A DNA stretch of 5,369 nucleotides from an uncultured Prevotella sp. (GTDB lineage Bacteria; Bacteroidota; Bacteroidia; Bacteroidales; Bacteroidaceae). The notes under the pieces are model-generated. The model ran no database searches, had not been told where the DNA came from, and saw only the letters and a list, made by a program, of their open reading frames with translations. Position numbers and translations under genes: made by a program. The stretch is from contig CAMUQM010000141.1 of the NCBI GenBank assembly GCA_947095945.1, forward strand, positions 1-5,369. The letters are read 5' to 3'. Of the stretch, positions 1 through 5,369 are shown piece by piece (within the stretch, counting starts at the first letter, position 1; the number at the start of each line of letters is the position of its first letter).

Positions 1-998
1 AATGGCAGAAAGCAAAAGTGAATCTTCACCAGATGAGTTTTCTTCAACGTACATCATTAGTTGCAGCAGGCTATAGAGAGAAGTTAATGAAGGTGTTAGA
101 AACCAATCTTGATAGTACTCATTTAGCTATAGTATCTGCAATGACACTTGGCGATAAGCAGTTGATTAGTAAAGATGTAAAGGAAGATTACTCAATAACA
201 GGTGCAAGTCATGTTTTAGCTTTGTCTGGTTTGCATCTAACAATCTTATATGGTTTGCTTATATTCTTGATGAGTTGGTGTGAACGCATACTACCGAGAA
301 TGTTCAGAAGGGGCATGAGTGAGCTATTTATTCTTCTCATTCTTTGGACTTATGTTGTTTTAGTTGGGATGTCCTCTTCTGTTGTTCGTTCTGCAGTGAT
401 GCTGACAATCTACTCTTTCGTAACGCTTTTGAATAGGGATAGACTTTCTGTTAACACATTAGCGCTAACCGCTATCATCATGCTTGTCAGTAACCCTTAT
501 AATCTTTATGATATAGGTTTTCAACTATCCTTTATCTCTGTATGGGCAATTCTTCTGTTCTATCCGCTCATTTATGAATTAATACCTTTGAAACAAAAGA
601 AGAGTCTTGTGGTTGTAAGATGGTTGTGGGGAATGGTTGCCGTATCTTTAGCTGCACAATTGGGTACAGCACCTTTGATAGCTTATTACTTTGGAAGGAT
701 TTCGACGGTCTTTGCTATTAGTAGCCTTATTGCAGTGCCAAGCACAATGGTAATAGTATCATCGTCGTTCTGTCTACTTCTTCTTAGTCCTTTCCCTTCT
801 TTGTCATCCTTTATTGGGAAGTTTATCTGTGTTATAACAGAAACTTTGAATACCTCTCTCCATTGGCTTGCGAGCCTAACTTACGCAAGTGTAGAGAATG
901 TGCACATAAGCATCTTACAGCTTTTTATATACTATTTCATGCTGATGGCAGTATGGATCTTATGGAGTTTTTGGGCAGGGAGGATAGAGTTTAAGTAA
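1..998 (+). CDS. ComEC/Rec2-family competence membrane protein, C-terminal part (5' end outside window)
   Basis: This is the C-terminal part of a polytopic inner-membrane protein of the ComEC/Rec2 family, which forms the channel that carries single-stranded DNA into the cytoplasm during natural transformation. The frame is open to the left edge, and a GTG at 18 is unlikely to be the true start because the residues before it read on as protein. Counting from the GTG codon, the Competence-domain signatures are ALGD-like TLGDK (43-47), the GASHVLALSGLH block (62-73), VGMSSSVVRSAVM (116-128), NPYNLYDIGFQLSF (159-172) and AAQLGTAPL with YYFGRIS (212-229). Many hydrophobic helices follow one another to the end. 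The protein stops soon after the last helix (WAGRIEFK), so there is no C-terminal metallo-beta-lactamase domain of the kind seen in Bacillus ComEC. The family call is firm. Whether the cell is naturally competent cannot be told from here. Confidence 0.9.
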   Translation, partial: WQKAKVNLHQMSFLQRTSLVAAGYREKLMKVLETNLDSTHLAIVSAMTLGDKQLISKDVKEDYSITGASHVLALSGLHLTILYGLLIFLMSWCERILPRMFRRGMSELFILLILWTYVVLVGMSSSVVRSAVMLTIYSFVTLLNRDRLSVNTLALTAIIMLVSNPYNLYDIGFQLSFISVWAILLFYPLIYELIPLKQKKSLVVVRWLWGMVAVSLAAQLGTAPLIAYYFGRISTVFAISSLIAVPSTMVIVSSSFCLLLLSPFPSLSSFIGKFICVITETLNTSLHWLASLTYASVENVHISILQLFIYYFMLMAVWILWSFWAGRIEFK

Positions 999-1005
999 TT
1001 ATTTG

Positions 1006-1013
1006 TACCTTTG
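1006..1013 (+). promoter_or_regulatory. Candidate Bacteroidota -7 box for truA
   Basis: TACCTTTG matches the Bacteroidota -7 consensus TAnnTTTG exactly and is followed by C, as is common. It begins eight bases after the ComEC stop codon. I see no TTTG at the usual 19-21 base spacing upstream, so only half of the promoter is supported. A start a few bases downstream of the box would fall almost on the truA ATG at 1023. Confidence 0.55.
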
Positions 1014-1022
1014 CAGATAGTT

Positions 1023-1784
1023 ATGCAACGATATTTTATCACCCTTTCATACGATGGTACAGCCTATCATGGCTGGCAGATTCAACCCAATGGAATTTCT
1101 GTTCAGGAAGTATTGGAGCACTCTTTGTCTACAATACTAAGAGAAACGATTGCCGTTACAGGTGCAGGACGTACTGATGCAGGTGTTCATGGCAGAATGA
1201 TGGTTGCACACTTTGATACTGAATTGTCGTTTGATAGTGAACAATTAGTATATAAAGTAAACCGACTATTACCACGTGATGTGTCAGTAAGTAAGATAGA
1301 ACCTGTCAATGAAGAACTTCACGCACGTTTTTCTGCGACCTCACGTACTTATCATTATTATGTCCATACGGGCAAACAACCCTTCTCACGACAGTATTCG
1401 TGTGAGCTTCGTTATGCTTTAGACTTTGATAAGATGAATGAGGCTGCAGCCTATTTGATAGGGGAGAAAGACTTTAAATGTTTCTGTAAGACAGGAGCGG
1501 ACGTTAAAACAACTATCTGTAATCTTACAGAAGCACGATGGATTCCTGCAAATGAGGAATTTGCTTTGCCAACTGATAATACTGTCACGAATTGGTGTTT
1601 TGTAATCACAGCTAACCGATTCTTACGCAATATGGTACGTGCCGTTGTTGGTACTTTAGTTGAAGTGGGAAGAGGTCGTCTTTCGTTAGATGATTTTAAG
1701 AAGATTGTAGATGGAGGAACACGAAGCGATGCAGGTGAAAGTATGCCGGGCAATGCGCTCTTCCTTTGGGAGGTAAAGTATTAG
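1023..1784 (+). CDS. truA: tRNA pseudouridine(38-40) synthase TruA
   Basis: TruA converts uridines 38, 39 and 40 in the anticodon stem-loop of many tRNAs to pseudouridine; it is a soluble, cofactor-free enzyme. The 253-residue product is of normal family length. The N-terminus LSYDGTAYHGWQ (8-19) is typical. The catalytic block GAGRTDAGVHG (47-57) carries the nucleophilic aspartate D52 after RT; the usual alanine after the histidine is glycine here. TYHYYV near residue 111 and RFLRNMVRAVVGTLVEVGRG in the C-terminal half are further family marks. I chose the ATG at 1023 over a TTG at 1011 in the same frame, because the TTG lies inside a promoter-like box and adds only four residues that the family does not need. 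Only 24 bases separate this start from the ComEC stop, and the transporter gene follows after 10 bases. Confidence 0.95.
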   Translation: MQRYFITLSYDGTAYHGWQIQPNGISVQEVLEHSLSTILRETIAVTGAGRTDAGVHGRMMVAHFDTELSFDSEQLVYKVNRLLPRDVSVSKIEPVNEELHARFSATSRTYHYYVHTGKQPFSRQYSCELRYALDFDKMNEAAAYLIGEKDFKCFCKTGADVKTTICNLTEARWIPANEEFALPTDNTVTNWCFVITANRFLRNMVRAVVGTLVEVGRGRLSLDDFKKIVDGGTRSDAGESMPGNALFLWEVKY

Positions 1785-1794
1785 AGAAGAGCTT

Positions 1795-2721
1795 ATGTGG
1801 ATTCTTTTAGCTTTTGTCTCAGCAACATTGTTGGGACTTTACGATACGTCGAAGAAGTATTCTCTTCGTGGGAATGACGTCATACCTGTACTCTTTCTCA
1901 ATACACTTTTCTGTTCGGCAATCTTCTTACCGTTGATTTTATTATCTCAATATACCCACGTACTTGATTCCAGTATCTTTTATGTTGGTTCAGGTGGATG
2001 GGAGATGCACCGATGGATTATACTAAAGAGCGTAATTGTACTTCTGTCATGGGTGTTTGGTTATTTTGCGATTGCACAGCTACCCTTGACGATAGTCGGC
2101 CCGATTAACGCTACACGACCTGTCATGACACTTGTTGGCGCAATGCTTGTCTTTGGCGAACGGCTTAATGCTTGGCAATGGATAGGTGTCAGTTTGGCTA
2201 TTATATCTTTATTCCTATTAGCAAGAAGCGGTAAGAAAGAGGGTATAGACTTTAAGCACAATAAGTGGATATTCTTTTTGGTGTTGGCAGCTTTGATGGG
2301 AACTTGCAGTGGTCTGCTTGATAAATACCTGATGGCAAGTCCTGAGAATGGTGGAGTAGGACTTGATCGTATGATGGCGCAGAGTTGGTATAATATCTAT
2401 CAGTGTATGATGATGGGTGCGGTTCTTCTTGTCTATGTCTTCAATCAGCGAAAGAAAGTAGGGCAGACTGCTCGTTTCTCGTGGAAGTGGTCTATCTTAC
2501 TTATCTCTATCTTTCTTTCAATGGCAGACTTCGCCTATTTCTATGCACTCTCATTACCGGGTGCAATGATTTCTATTATCTCAATGGTGCGCCGTGGCTC
2601 CGTTCTTGTATCGTTCTTATGTGGTGCCGTATTGTTTAGAGAGAAGAATTTAAAGGCAAAAGCAATCGACTTGTGTTTTGTTCTCCTTGGAATGATATTC
2701 CTATGGATTGGCTCACGTTAA
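1795..2721 (+). CDS. EamA/DMT-superfamily ten-helix membrane transporter
   Basis: This 308-residue protein is an inner-membrane permease of the drug/metabolite transporter superfamily with two EamA repeats. Ten hydrophobic segments can be read at about residues 2-18, 29-50, 73-95, 98-120, 126-143, 157-178, 198-216, 230-253, 256-281 and 288-305. The first repeat ends with PINATRPV (103-110) and GERLNAWQWIG (121-131), and the second has the matching FREKNLKAKAI (281-291); both are usual EamA features at the helix 4-5 and 9-10 junctions. The substrate cannot be told, since members carry amino acids, nucleotides, sugars and other metabolites, mostly outward. The ATG lies 10 bases after the truA stop with no promoter between, so the two genes are probably co-transcribed. 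No strong Shine-Dalgarno sequence is present (AGAAGAGC precedes the start). Confidence 0.88.
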   Translation: MWILLAFVSATLLGLYDTSKKYSLRGNDVIPVLFLNTLFCSAIFLPLILLSQYTHVLDSSIFYVGSGGWEMHRWIILKSVIVLLSWVFGYFAIAQLPLTIVGPINATRPVMTLVGAMLVFGERLNAWQWIGVSLAIISLFLLARSGKKEGIDFKHNKWIFFLVLAALMGTCSGLLDKYLMASPENGGVGLDRMMAQSWYNIYQCMMMGAVLLVYVFNQRKKVGQTARFSWKWSILLISIFLSMADFAYFYALSLPGAMISIISMVRRGSVLVSFLCGAVLFREKNLKAKAIDLCFVLLGMIFLWIGSR

Positions 2722-2725
2722 GATG

Positions 2726-2760
2726 AAGACTTACTCCTTAAGATAAAGGGTAAAAGTCTT
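2726..2760 (+). terminator. Candidate terminator hairpin after the transporter gene
   Basis: AAGACTT (2726-2732) pairs exactly with AAGTCTT (2754-2760). Inside it, AC-CCTT (2733-2739, one bulged T) can pair with AAGGGT (2746-2751), leaving the loop 2740-2745. It starts five bases after the transporter stop codon. The following sequence TGGTTATTG is only moderately T-rich, so it may be a weak or factor-dependent terminator. Its 3' arm runs into the -33 box of the dapA promoter. Confidence 0.45.
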
Positions 2761-2789
2761 TGGTTATTGATAAATATTTGCTATATTTG
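2759..2789 (+). promoter_or_regulatory. Bacteroidota-type promoter of dapA
   Basis: TTTG at 2759-2762 is followed after 19 bases by TATATTTG at 2782-2789. Both boxes and the spacing fit the Bacteroidota primary sigma consensus (TTTG, 19-21 bases, TAnnTTTG). Transcription would begin near 2795, giving dapA an untranslated leader of about 100 nt. This is the best promoter in the window. Confidence 0.78.
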
Positions 2790-2794
2790 CAACG

Positions 2795-2894
2795 ATATTG
2801 GTAGACGCGCCTTCAGCGTTTAATATGAATGGGACTGCGCATTAACTCCCCCAAGGAGTCTTTATCGTGAGTCTCTTAAAAGACGATAATTACT
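2795..2894 (+). promoter_or_regulatory. Structured 5' leader of dapA (possible regulatory RNA, unclassified)
   Basis: The stretch between the predicted transcript start and the dapA ATG contains several inverted repeats. ACTCC (2845-2849) and GGAGT (2855-2859) form a 5-bp stem with loop CCCAA. AGT-TTATCGT (2857-2868) pairs with ACGATAA-ACT (2883-2894) over 12 positions with two mismatches, and this stem abuts the start codon. The two stems share bases 2857-2859, so they cannot both form fully. The 5' part (2797-2816) resembles the D arm and following bases of a tRNA-Leu. It is far too short for the known lysine riboswitch, and I recognise no known riboswitch class. The structure is visible in sequence; a regulatory role is inference. 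Confidence 0.4.
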
Positions 2895-3779
2895 ATGCAG
2901 AATGTTTTTCATGGATTAGGTATAGCATTGATAACTCCATTTAAGGAAGATTTCAGTATTGATTATGAAGCACTTGTAAATTTGGTTAACTACCATCTTG
3001 ATAATGGTGCTGACTTCTTCTGCATTCTTGCTACTACTGGTGAGGCTCCTTGCCTATCACATGAAGAAAAGAATGAATTGACCGCTGTTATCAAACGAGT
3101 TGTTAATGGGCGCGTGCCAATTCTGAAATATTGTGGTGGAAACAATACAGCAGCTGTTGTAGAAGAAATCAAAACGACTGATTGGAGTGGTATTGATGGT
3201 ATTCTCAGCATCTGTCCTTATTATAATAAACCAAGTCAGGAGGGACTTTATCAGCATTTTAAGGCTATTGCTAAGGCAAGTCCAATCCCAGTTGTATTAT
3301 ACAATGTGCCGGGTCGTGTAGGTGTCAATATGACTGCTGAGACAACTGTTCGCATTGCTTCTGAGTTTACTAATGTTGTTGCAATCAAAGAGGCTTCTGG
3401 TAACTTAGAGCAGGTTGATGAGATTATTAAGAATAAGCCAAAGCACTTTGAGGTTATCAGTGGTGACGATGCATTGACCTTCCCAATGATAGCGAGCGGT
3501 GCAGTGGGAGTTATCTCTGTTATTGGTAACGCCCTTCCTAAGGAGTTCTCACGTATGATTCGTTTGGAATTCAAGGGTGAGTATGAGCCAGCGCGCAAGA
3601 TACATCATCAGTTTACCGAACTTTATAAGCTTCTCTTCGTTGATGGTAACCCTGCAGGCTGCAAGGCTCTCTTGAACGATATGGGTATGATAGAAAATGT
3701 GTTGCGTCTTCCTTTGGTTCCAACACGTATTGAGACAAAGCAGAAGATGAATGAGATTCTTAAAGGTATGAGAATTTAA
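2895..3779 (+). CDS. dapA: 4-hydroxy-tetrahydrodipicolinate synthase DapA
   Basis: DapA condenses pyruvate with aspartate semialdehyde, the first committed step of the diaminopimelate/lysine branch that feeds peptidoglycan and protein synthesis. It is a cytoplasmic TIM-barrel lyase, usually a tetramer, and 294 residues is the normal length. The active site is complete: TTGE (47-50), the tyrosines of ICPYYNKP (109-110), YNVPGR (136-141, with Tyr136 and Arg141) and the Schiff-base lysine K165 in AIKEASGN. GDDAL (190-194) and GAVGVISV (202-209) are conserved strand-loop motifs, and GNPAGCKALL (251-260) is the usual C-terminal helix motif. At the position of the E. coli lysine-feedback site several residues differ (A51, P52, K59, A87). 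The gene has its own promoter and a leader of about 100 nt, so it appears to be transcribed alone. No Shine-Dalgarno sequence is evident. Confidence 0.95.
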   Translation: MQNVFHGLGIALITPFKEDFSIDYEALVNLVNYHLDNGADFFCILATTGEAPCLSHEEKNELTAVIKRVVNGRVPILKYCGGNNTAAVVEEIKTTDWSGIDGILSICPYYNKPSQEGLYQHFKAIAKASPIPVVLYNVPGRVGVNMTAETTVRIASEFTNVVAIKEASGNLEQVDEIIKNKPKHFEVISGDDALTFPMIASGAVGVISVIGNALPKEFSRMIRLEFKGEYEPARKIHHQFTELYKLLFVDGNPAGCKALLNDMGMIENVLRLPLVPTRIETKQKMNEILKGMRI

Positions 3780-3784
3780 AATTC

Positions 3785-3883
3785 AATAATTATTAGAGTT
3801 GTAATGTTATTATTCTAATAAAAGTGAATAATTCTCTTTCTCTCCGATGATGAATTTTCTTTACATTACAACCTTGTTTTTTT
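3785..3883 (+). terminator. Inverted repeats and T-run after dapA, candidate terminator region
   Basis: AATAATTATT (3785-3794) is a perfect palindrome. TTATTAGA (3790-3797) is matched by TCTAATAA (3814-3821). GTTGTAATGT (3798-3807) is matched by ACATTACAAC (3863-3872), and this second arm is followed by CCTTG and seven Ts (3877-3883). The last pair plus the T-run resembles an intrinsic terminator, but its 55-base loop is long and the stem is AT-rich. The nested pairs are alternatives to one another. Confidence 0.35.
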
Positions 3884-3894
3884 GACTAAATAAT

Positions 3895-3913
3895 GGTGAA
3901 AAAACACCTTTTT
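3895..3913 (+). terminator. Small GGTG/CACC hairpin with T-tract
   Basis: GGTG (3895-3898), six As, then CACC (3905-3908) and five Ts (3909-3913) form a minimal intrinsic-terminator shape on the plus strand, 115 bases after the dapA stop. A four-pair stem is weak, so this may be a back-up terminator or chance. Confidence 0.25.
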
Positions 3914-3914
3914 G

Positions 3915-3958
3915 AACATCTTTGTAACTCTCTTGTAATAAGGATGTTACAAAGTGTT
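3915..3958. repeat. Inverted repeat, 13 paired bases with one bulge
   Basis: CTTTGTAAC (3920-3928) and GTTACAAAG (3946-3954) are a perfect 9-bp inverted repeat. Skipping T3919, AACA (3915-3918) extends the pairing with TGTT (3955-3958). The loop is 17 bases (3929-3945) and contains a further TTGTAA. No T-run follows on the plus strand. The role is unknown: an RNA hairpin in the dapA 3' region or a protein-binding site are both possible. Confidence 0.5.
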
Positions 3959-3969
3959 ATTCGAAGAGG

Positions 3970-4079
3970 TGCTTAATTGGACTTCAAAAGGGCGTTAGTT
4001 AGACCTCAAAAGAGCATCTTTTAGAAGTCAATAGATGCTTAATTCGAATGCTATTAAGCATCTGTTTGAATTGAGGCTG
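3970..4079. repeat. Five imperfect 22-bp tandem units
   Basis: Units begin at 3970, 3992, 4014, 4036 and 4058, exactly 22 bases apart. All five share T at unit position 4, TT at 8-9 and GA at 11-12. Units 1 and 4 share TGCTTAATT, units 3 and 5 share GCATCT, and units 1 and 2 share TCAAAAG. The first half of unit 4 is complementary to the end of unit 4 plus the start of unit 5, giving the hairpin at 4033-4063. There are no spacers and no coding potential. It lies in the convergent gap, where such elements often sit, and may belong to a dispersed intergenic family of the genome. Confidence 0.6.
4033..4063. repeat. Perfect 11-bp inverted repeat within the tandem units
   Basis: AGATGCTTAAT (4033-4043) and ATTAAGCATCT (4053-4063) are exact reverse complements around the 9-base loop TCGAATGCT. 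In plus-strand RNA the stem can gain three more pairs outward (one U-G, two A-U). AGATGC (4033-4038) could instead pair with GCATCT at 4014-4019. No T-run follows, so a simple intrinsic terminator is not supported. Confidence 0.6.
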
Positions 4080-4105
4080 CTGAATTTTTATTACAAAAGT
4101 GGGGT

Positions 4106-4142
4106 ATGATACATTTTGAGAGTCCGTCTTAAAGTGTATCAT
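4106..4142 (+). terminator. 16-bp hairpin in the convergent dapA/radA gap, probable terminator
   Basis: Bases 4106-4121 pair continuously with 4127-4142 around the loop GTCCG: eight Watson-Crick pairs (ATGATACA with TGTATCAT), a T-G, three T-A, a G-T, then AGA with TCT. In plus-strand RNA the two odd pairs are G-U wobbles; in minus-strand RNA they become A-C mismatches. The plus strand continues TATTGTTTTA, moderately T-rich, while the minus strand continues ACCCCAC. It therefore fits a plus-strand terminator best, although it starts 7 bases after the radA stop and could also serve radA. Confidence 0.6.
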
Positions 4143-4149
4143 TATTGTT

Positions 4150-5369
4150 TTATCCAAACAATGCTCTAAGTGCTTCTTCAACCTTTCTTACGGGATGAAG
4201 CTGTATATTGTACTTACCTGTAAGTACTGAAAGGTTATACTTAGGGATAATGATATGGCTGAAGCCTAACTTTTCTGCTTCTGCAATGCGCTGTTCAATA
4301 CGGCTGATAGGACGTACCTCACCACTCAGTCCAACCTCACCGCACATACACCAACCTTGTTCTATTGGTGTGTCAACATTCGATGAGAGTACGGCAGCAA
4401 TAACACTGAGGTCCATTGCCATGTCTGTCACGCGCAATCCACCCGCAATGTTCAGGAAGACATCCTTCTGCATGAGCTTAAAACCGACACGTTTCTCTAA
4501 TACGGCGAGGAGCATGTTAAGGCGACGTTGGTCAAAGCCTGTGGCAGAACGTTGCGGAGTTCCGTAAGCAGCAGATGATACAAGCGCTTGTGTTTCAACA
4601 AGGAAAGGGCGTGCACCTTCAATAGTACTTGAGATAGCAACACCCGACAATCCCTCGTGGTCTTCTGTAAGCAGGAGTTCGGAAGGGTTGCTAACTTCAC
4701 GAAGTCCCTGCTGTTCCATTTCATAGATGCCGAGTTCTGACGTAGAACCAAAGCGGTTTTTAATGCTTCGAAGGATACGATACATATAATGTTGGTCGCC
4801 TTCGAACTGAATCACGGTGTCCACAATATGCTCTAATATTTTTGGTCCGGCAATGCTTCCCTCTTTATTGATATGCCCGATGAGAATGACGGGAACCCCA
4901 CTTGTCTTGGCAAAGCGCAGGAGGGCTGATGCACATTCGCGCACTTGAGTAATACTACCGGGACTACTATCAACGTCTTCCGTTGAGATAGTCTGGATAG
5001 AGTCGATAACAACAAGTTCTGGCTGTACGTCACGGATATGCTCAAAGATATGTTCTAAGGAAGTTTCCGATAAGATAATTATATTCTCTGAAATGTCTTT
5101 AGAAATTCTTTCGGCACGCATCTTTATCTGATGAGGACTTTCCTCACCACTGACATAGAGTACTCGCTGTGTCATGTGGAGAATCGTTTGCAGCGTTAGC
5201 GTACTCTTACCGATGCCCGGTTCGCCACCAAGCAGTACAATACTACCCGGTACTAATCCCCCACCTAACACTCGGTTTAGCTCGCCATCGTGCATGTCTA
5301 TGCGCGGATCATCATGAGATGAGATGTCACGCAAGCGTTGTGGCTTATTTGCTAAAGCTGAAACAGAAC
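4150..5369 (-). CDS. radA: DNA repair protein RadA (Sms), N-terminal end outside window
   Basis: RadA is a RecA-related, DnaB-like ATPase that drives branch migration of recombination intermediates and helps repair broken or stalled DNA. The frame is open to the right edge (KPQR lies just before a TTG at 5334), so the N-terminal C4 zinc finger, about 50 residues, is missing only because of the window. Counting from that TTG: Walker A GEPGIGKST (37-45), SGEES (62-66), Walker B LVVIDSIQT (107-115), GHINKEG (153-159, usually GHVTKEG) and the RadA-specific KNRFG motif (192-196). From about residue 225 the Lon-protease-like C-terminal domain follows, including RRLNMLLAVLEKR and DVFLNIAGGLRV. About 405 residues are visible against a usual 450-460. 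It is convergent with dapA; its promoter is outside the window. Confidence 0.96.
   Translation of the reverse strand, partial: SVSALANKPQRLRDISSHDDPRIDMHDGELNRVLGGGLVPGSIVLLGGEPGIGKSTLTLQTILHMTQRVLYVSGEESPHQIKMRAERISKDISENIIILSETSLEHIFEHIRDVQPELVVIDSIQTISTEDVDSSPGSITQVRECASALLRFAKTSGVPVILIGHINKEGSIAGPKILEHIVDTVIQFEGDQHYMYRILRSIKNRFGSTSELGIYEMEQQGLREVSNPSELLLTEDHEGLSGVAISSTIEGARPFLVETQALVSSAAYGTPQRSATGFDQRRLNMLLAVLEKRVGFKLMQKDVFLNIAGGLRVTDMAMDLSVIAAVLSSNVDTPIEQGWCMCGEVGLSGEVRPISRIEQRIAEAEKLGFSHIIIPKYNLSVLTGKYNIQLHPVRKVEEALRALFG

Noticed and set aside
1011..1022. TTG start extending TruA by four residues
   Set aside because: The TTG lies inside the TACCTTTG box, and the family N-terminus fits the ATG at 1023.
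1451..1753. 100-codon open frame on the minus strand inside truA
   Set aside because: It is fully inside a well-supported gene, and its translation has no recognisable motif.
2797..2850. Intact tRNA-Leu gene
   Set aside because: There is no acceptor stem, no complete anticodon arm and no standard T arm; only a partial resemblance remains.
2795..2894. Lysine riboswitch upstream of dapA
   Set aside because: The leader is about 100 nt, much shorter than the lysine aptamer, and I see none of its conserved core.
3251..3598. 115-codon open frame on the minus strand inside dapA
   Set aside because: It is an antisense shadow of the conserved dapA coding sequence, with no promoter or family features.
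3970..4079. CRISPR array
   Set aside because: The units are directly tandem with no spacers, are too diverged, and there are no cas genes.
3999..4181. 60-codon minus-strand frame running out of radA into the gap
   Set aside because: It begins inside the radA 3' end in another frame, and its sequence is made of the hairpin and tandem units; nothing suggests a protein.
4208..4567. 119-codon open frame on the plus strand inside radA
   Set aside because: It is an antisense shadow of the Lon-like domain of radA.
4150..5334. Complete RadA starting at the TTG at 5334
   Set aside because: The frame continues upstream with RadA-like residues (KPQR) to the window edge, and the zinc-finger region is expected beyond it.

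Overview
The window looks like ordinary chromosome from a Bacteroidota bacterium, most likely a Prevotella-type species. The basis is moderately AT-rich DNA, weak or absent Shine-Dalgarno sequences, promoter boxes of the Bacteroidota form (TTTG, then a 19-base gap, then TAnnTTTG), and the protein types. The genus is inferred from general resemblance and was not checked by any search.

Layout. Positions 1-998 (+) hold the C-terminal part of a ComEC/Rec2 competence-family membrane protein that begins outside the window. Positions 1023-1784 (+) hold truA (tRNA pseudouridine synthase A), with a TAnnTTTG box just before its start. Ten bases later, 1795-2721 (+) encodes a ten-helix EamA/DMT-type transporter, probably co-transcribed with truA. 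The 173-base gap 2722-2894 holds a possible terminator, a good Bacteroidota promoter and a leader of about 100 nt with several inverted repeats. Positions 2895-3779 (+) hold dapA (4-hydroxy-tetrahydrodipicolinate synthase). Positions 4150-5369 (-) hold radA, missing its N-terminal zinc-finger end, which lies beyond the right edge. dapA and radA converge on a 370-base gap (3780-4149).

The genes are housekeeping functions: DNA uptake, tRNA modification, transport, lysine/cell-wall precursor synthesis and recombination repair. Apart from a possible shared truA-transporter transcript, nothing links them into one pathway. I see no novel multi-gene system, CRISPR array, insertion sequence or prophage.

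The less ordinary content is non-coding. The dapA leader has a tRNA-Leu-like block at its 5' end and two mutually exclusive hairpins near the start codon. The dapA/radA gap holds five imperfect 22-bp tandem units, several strong inverted repeats, six TTGTAA/TTACAA copies, and a 16-bp hairpin whose G-U pairs suggest it works in the plus-strand RNA. The DapA protein also differs from the E. coli enzyme at several lysine-feedback positions.
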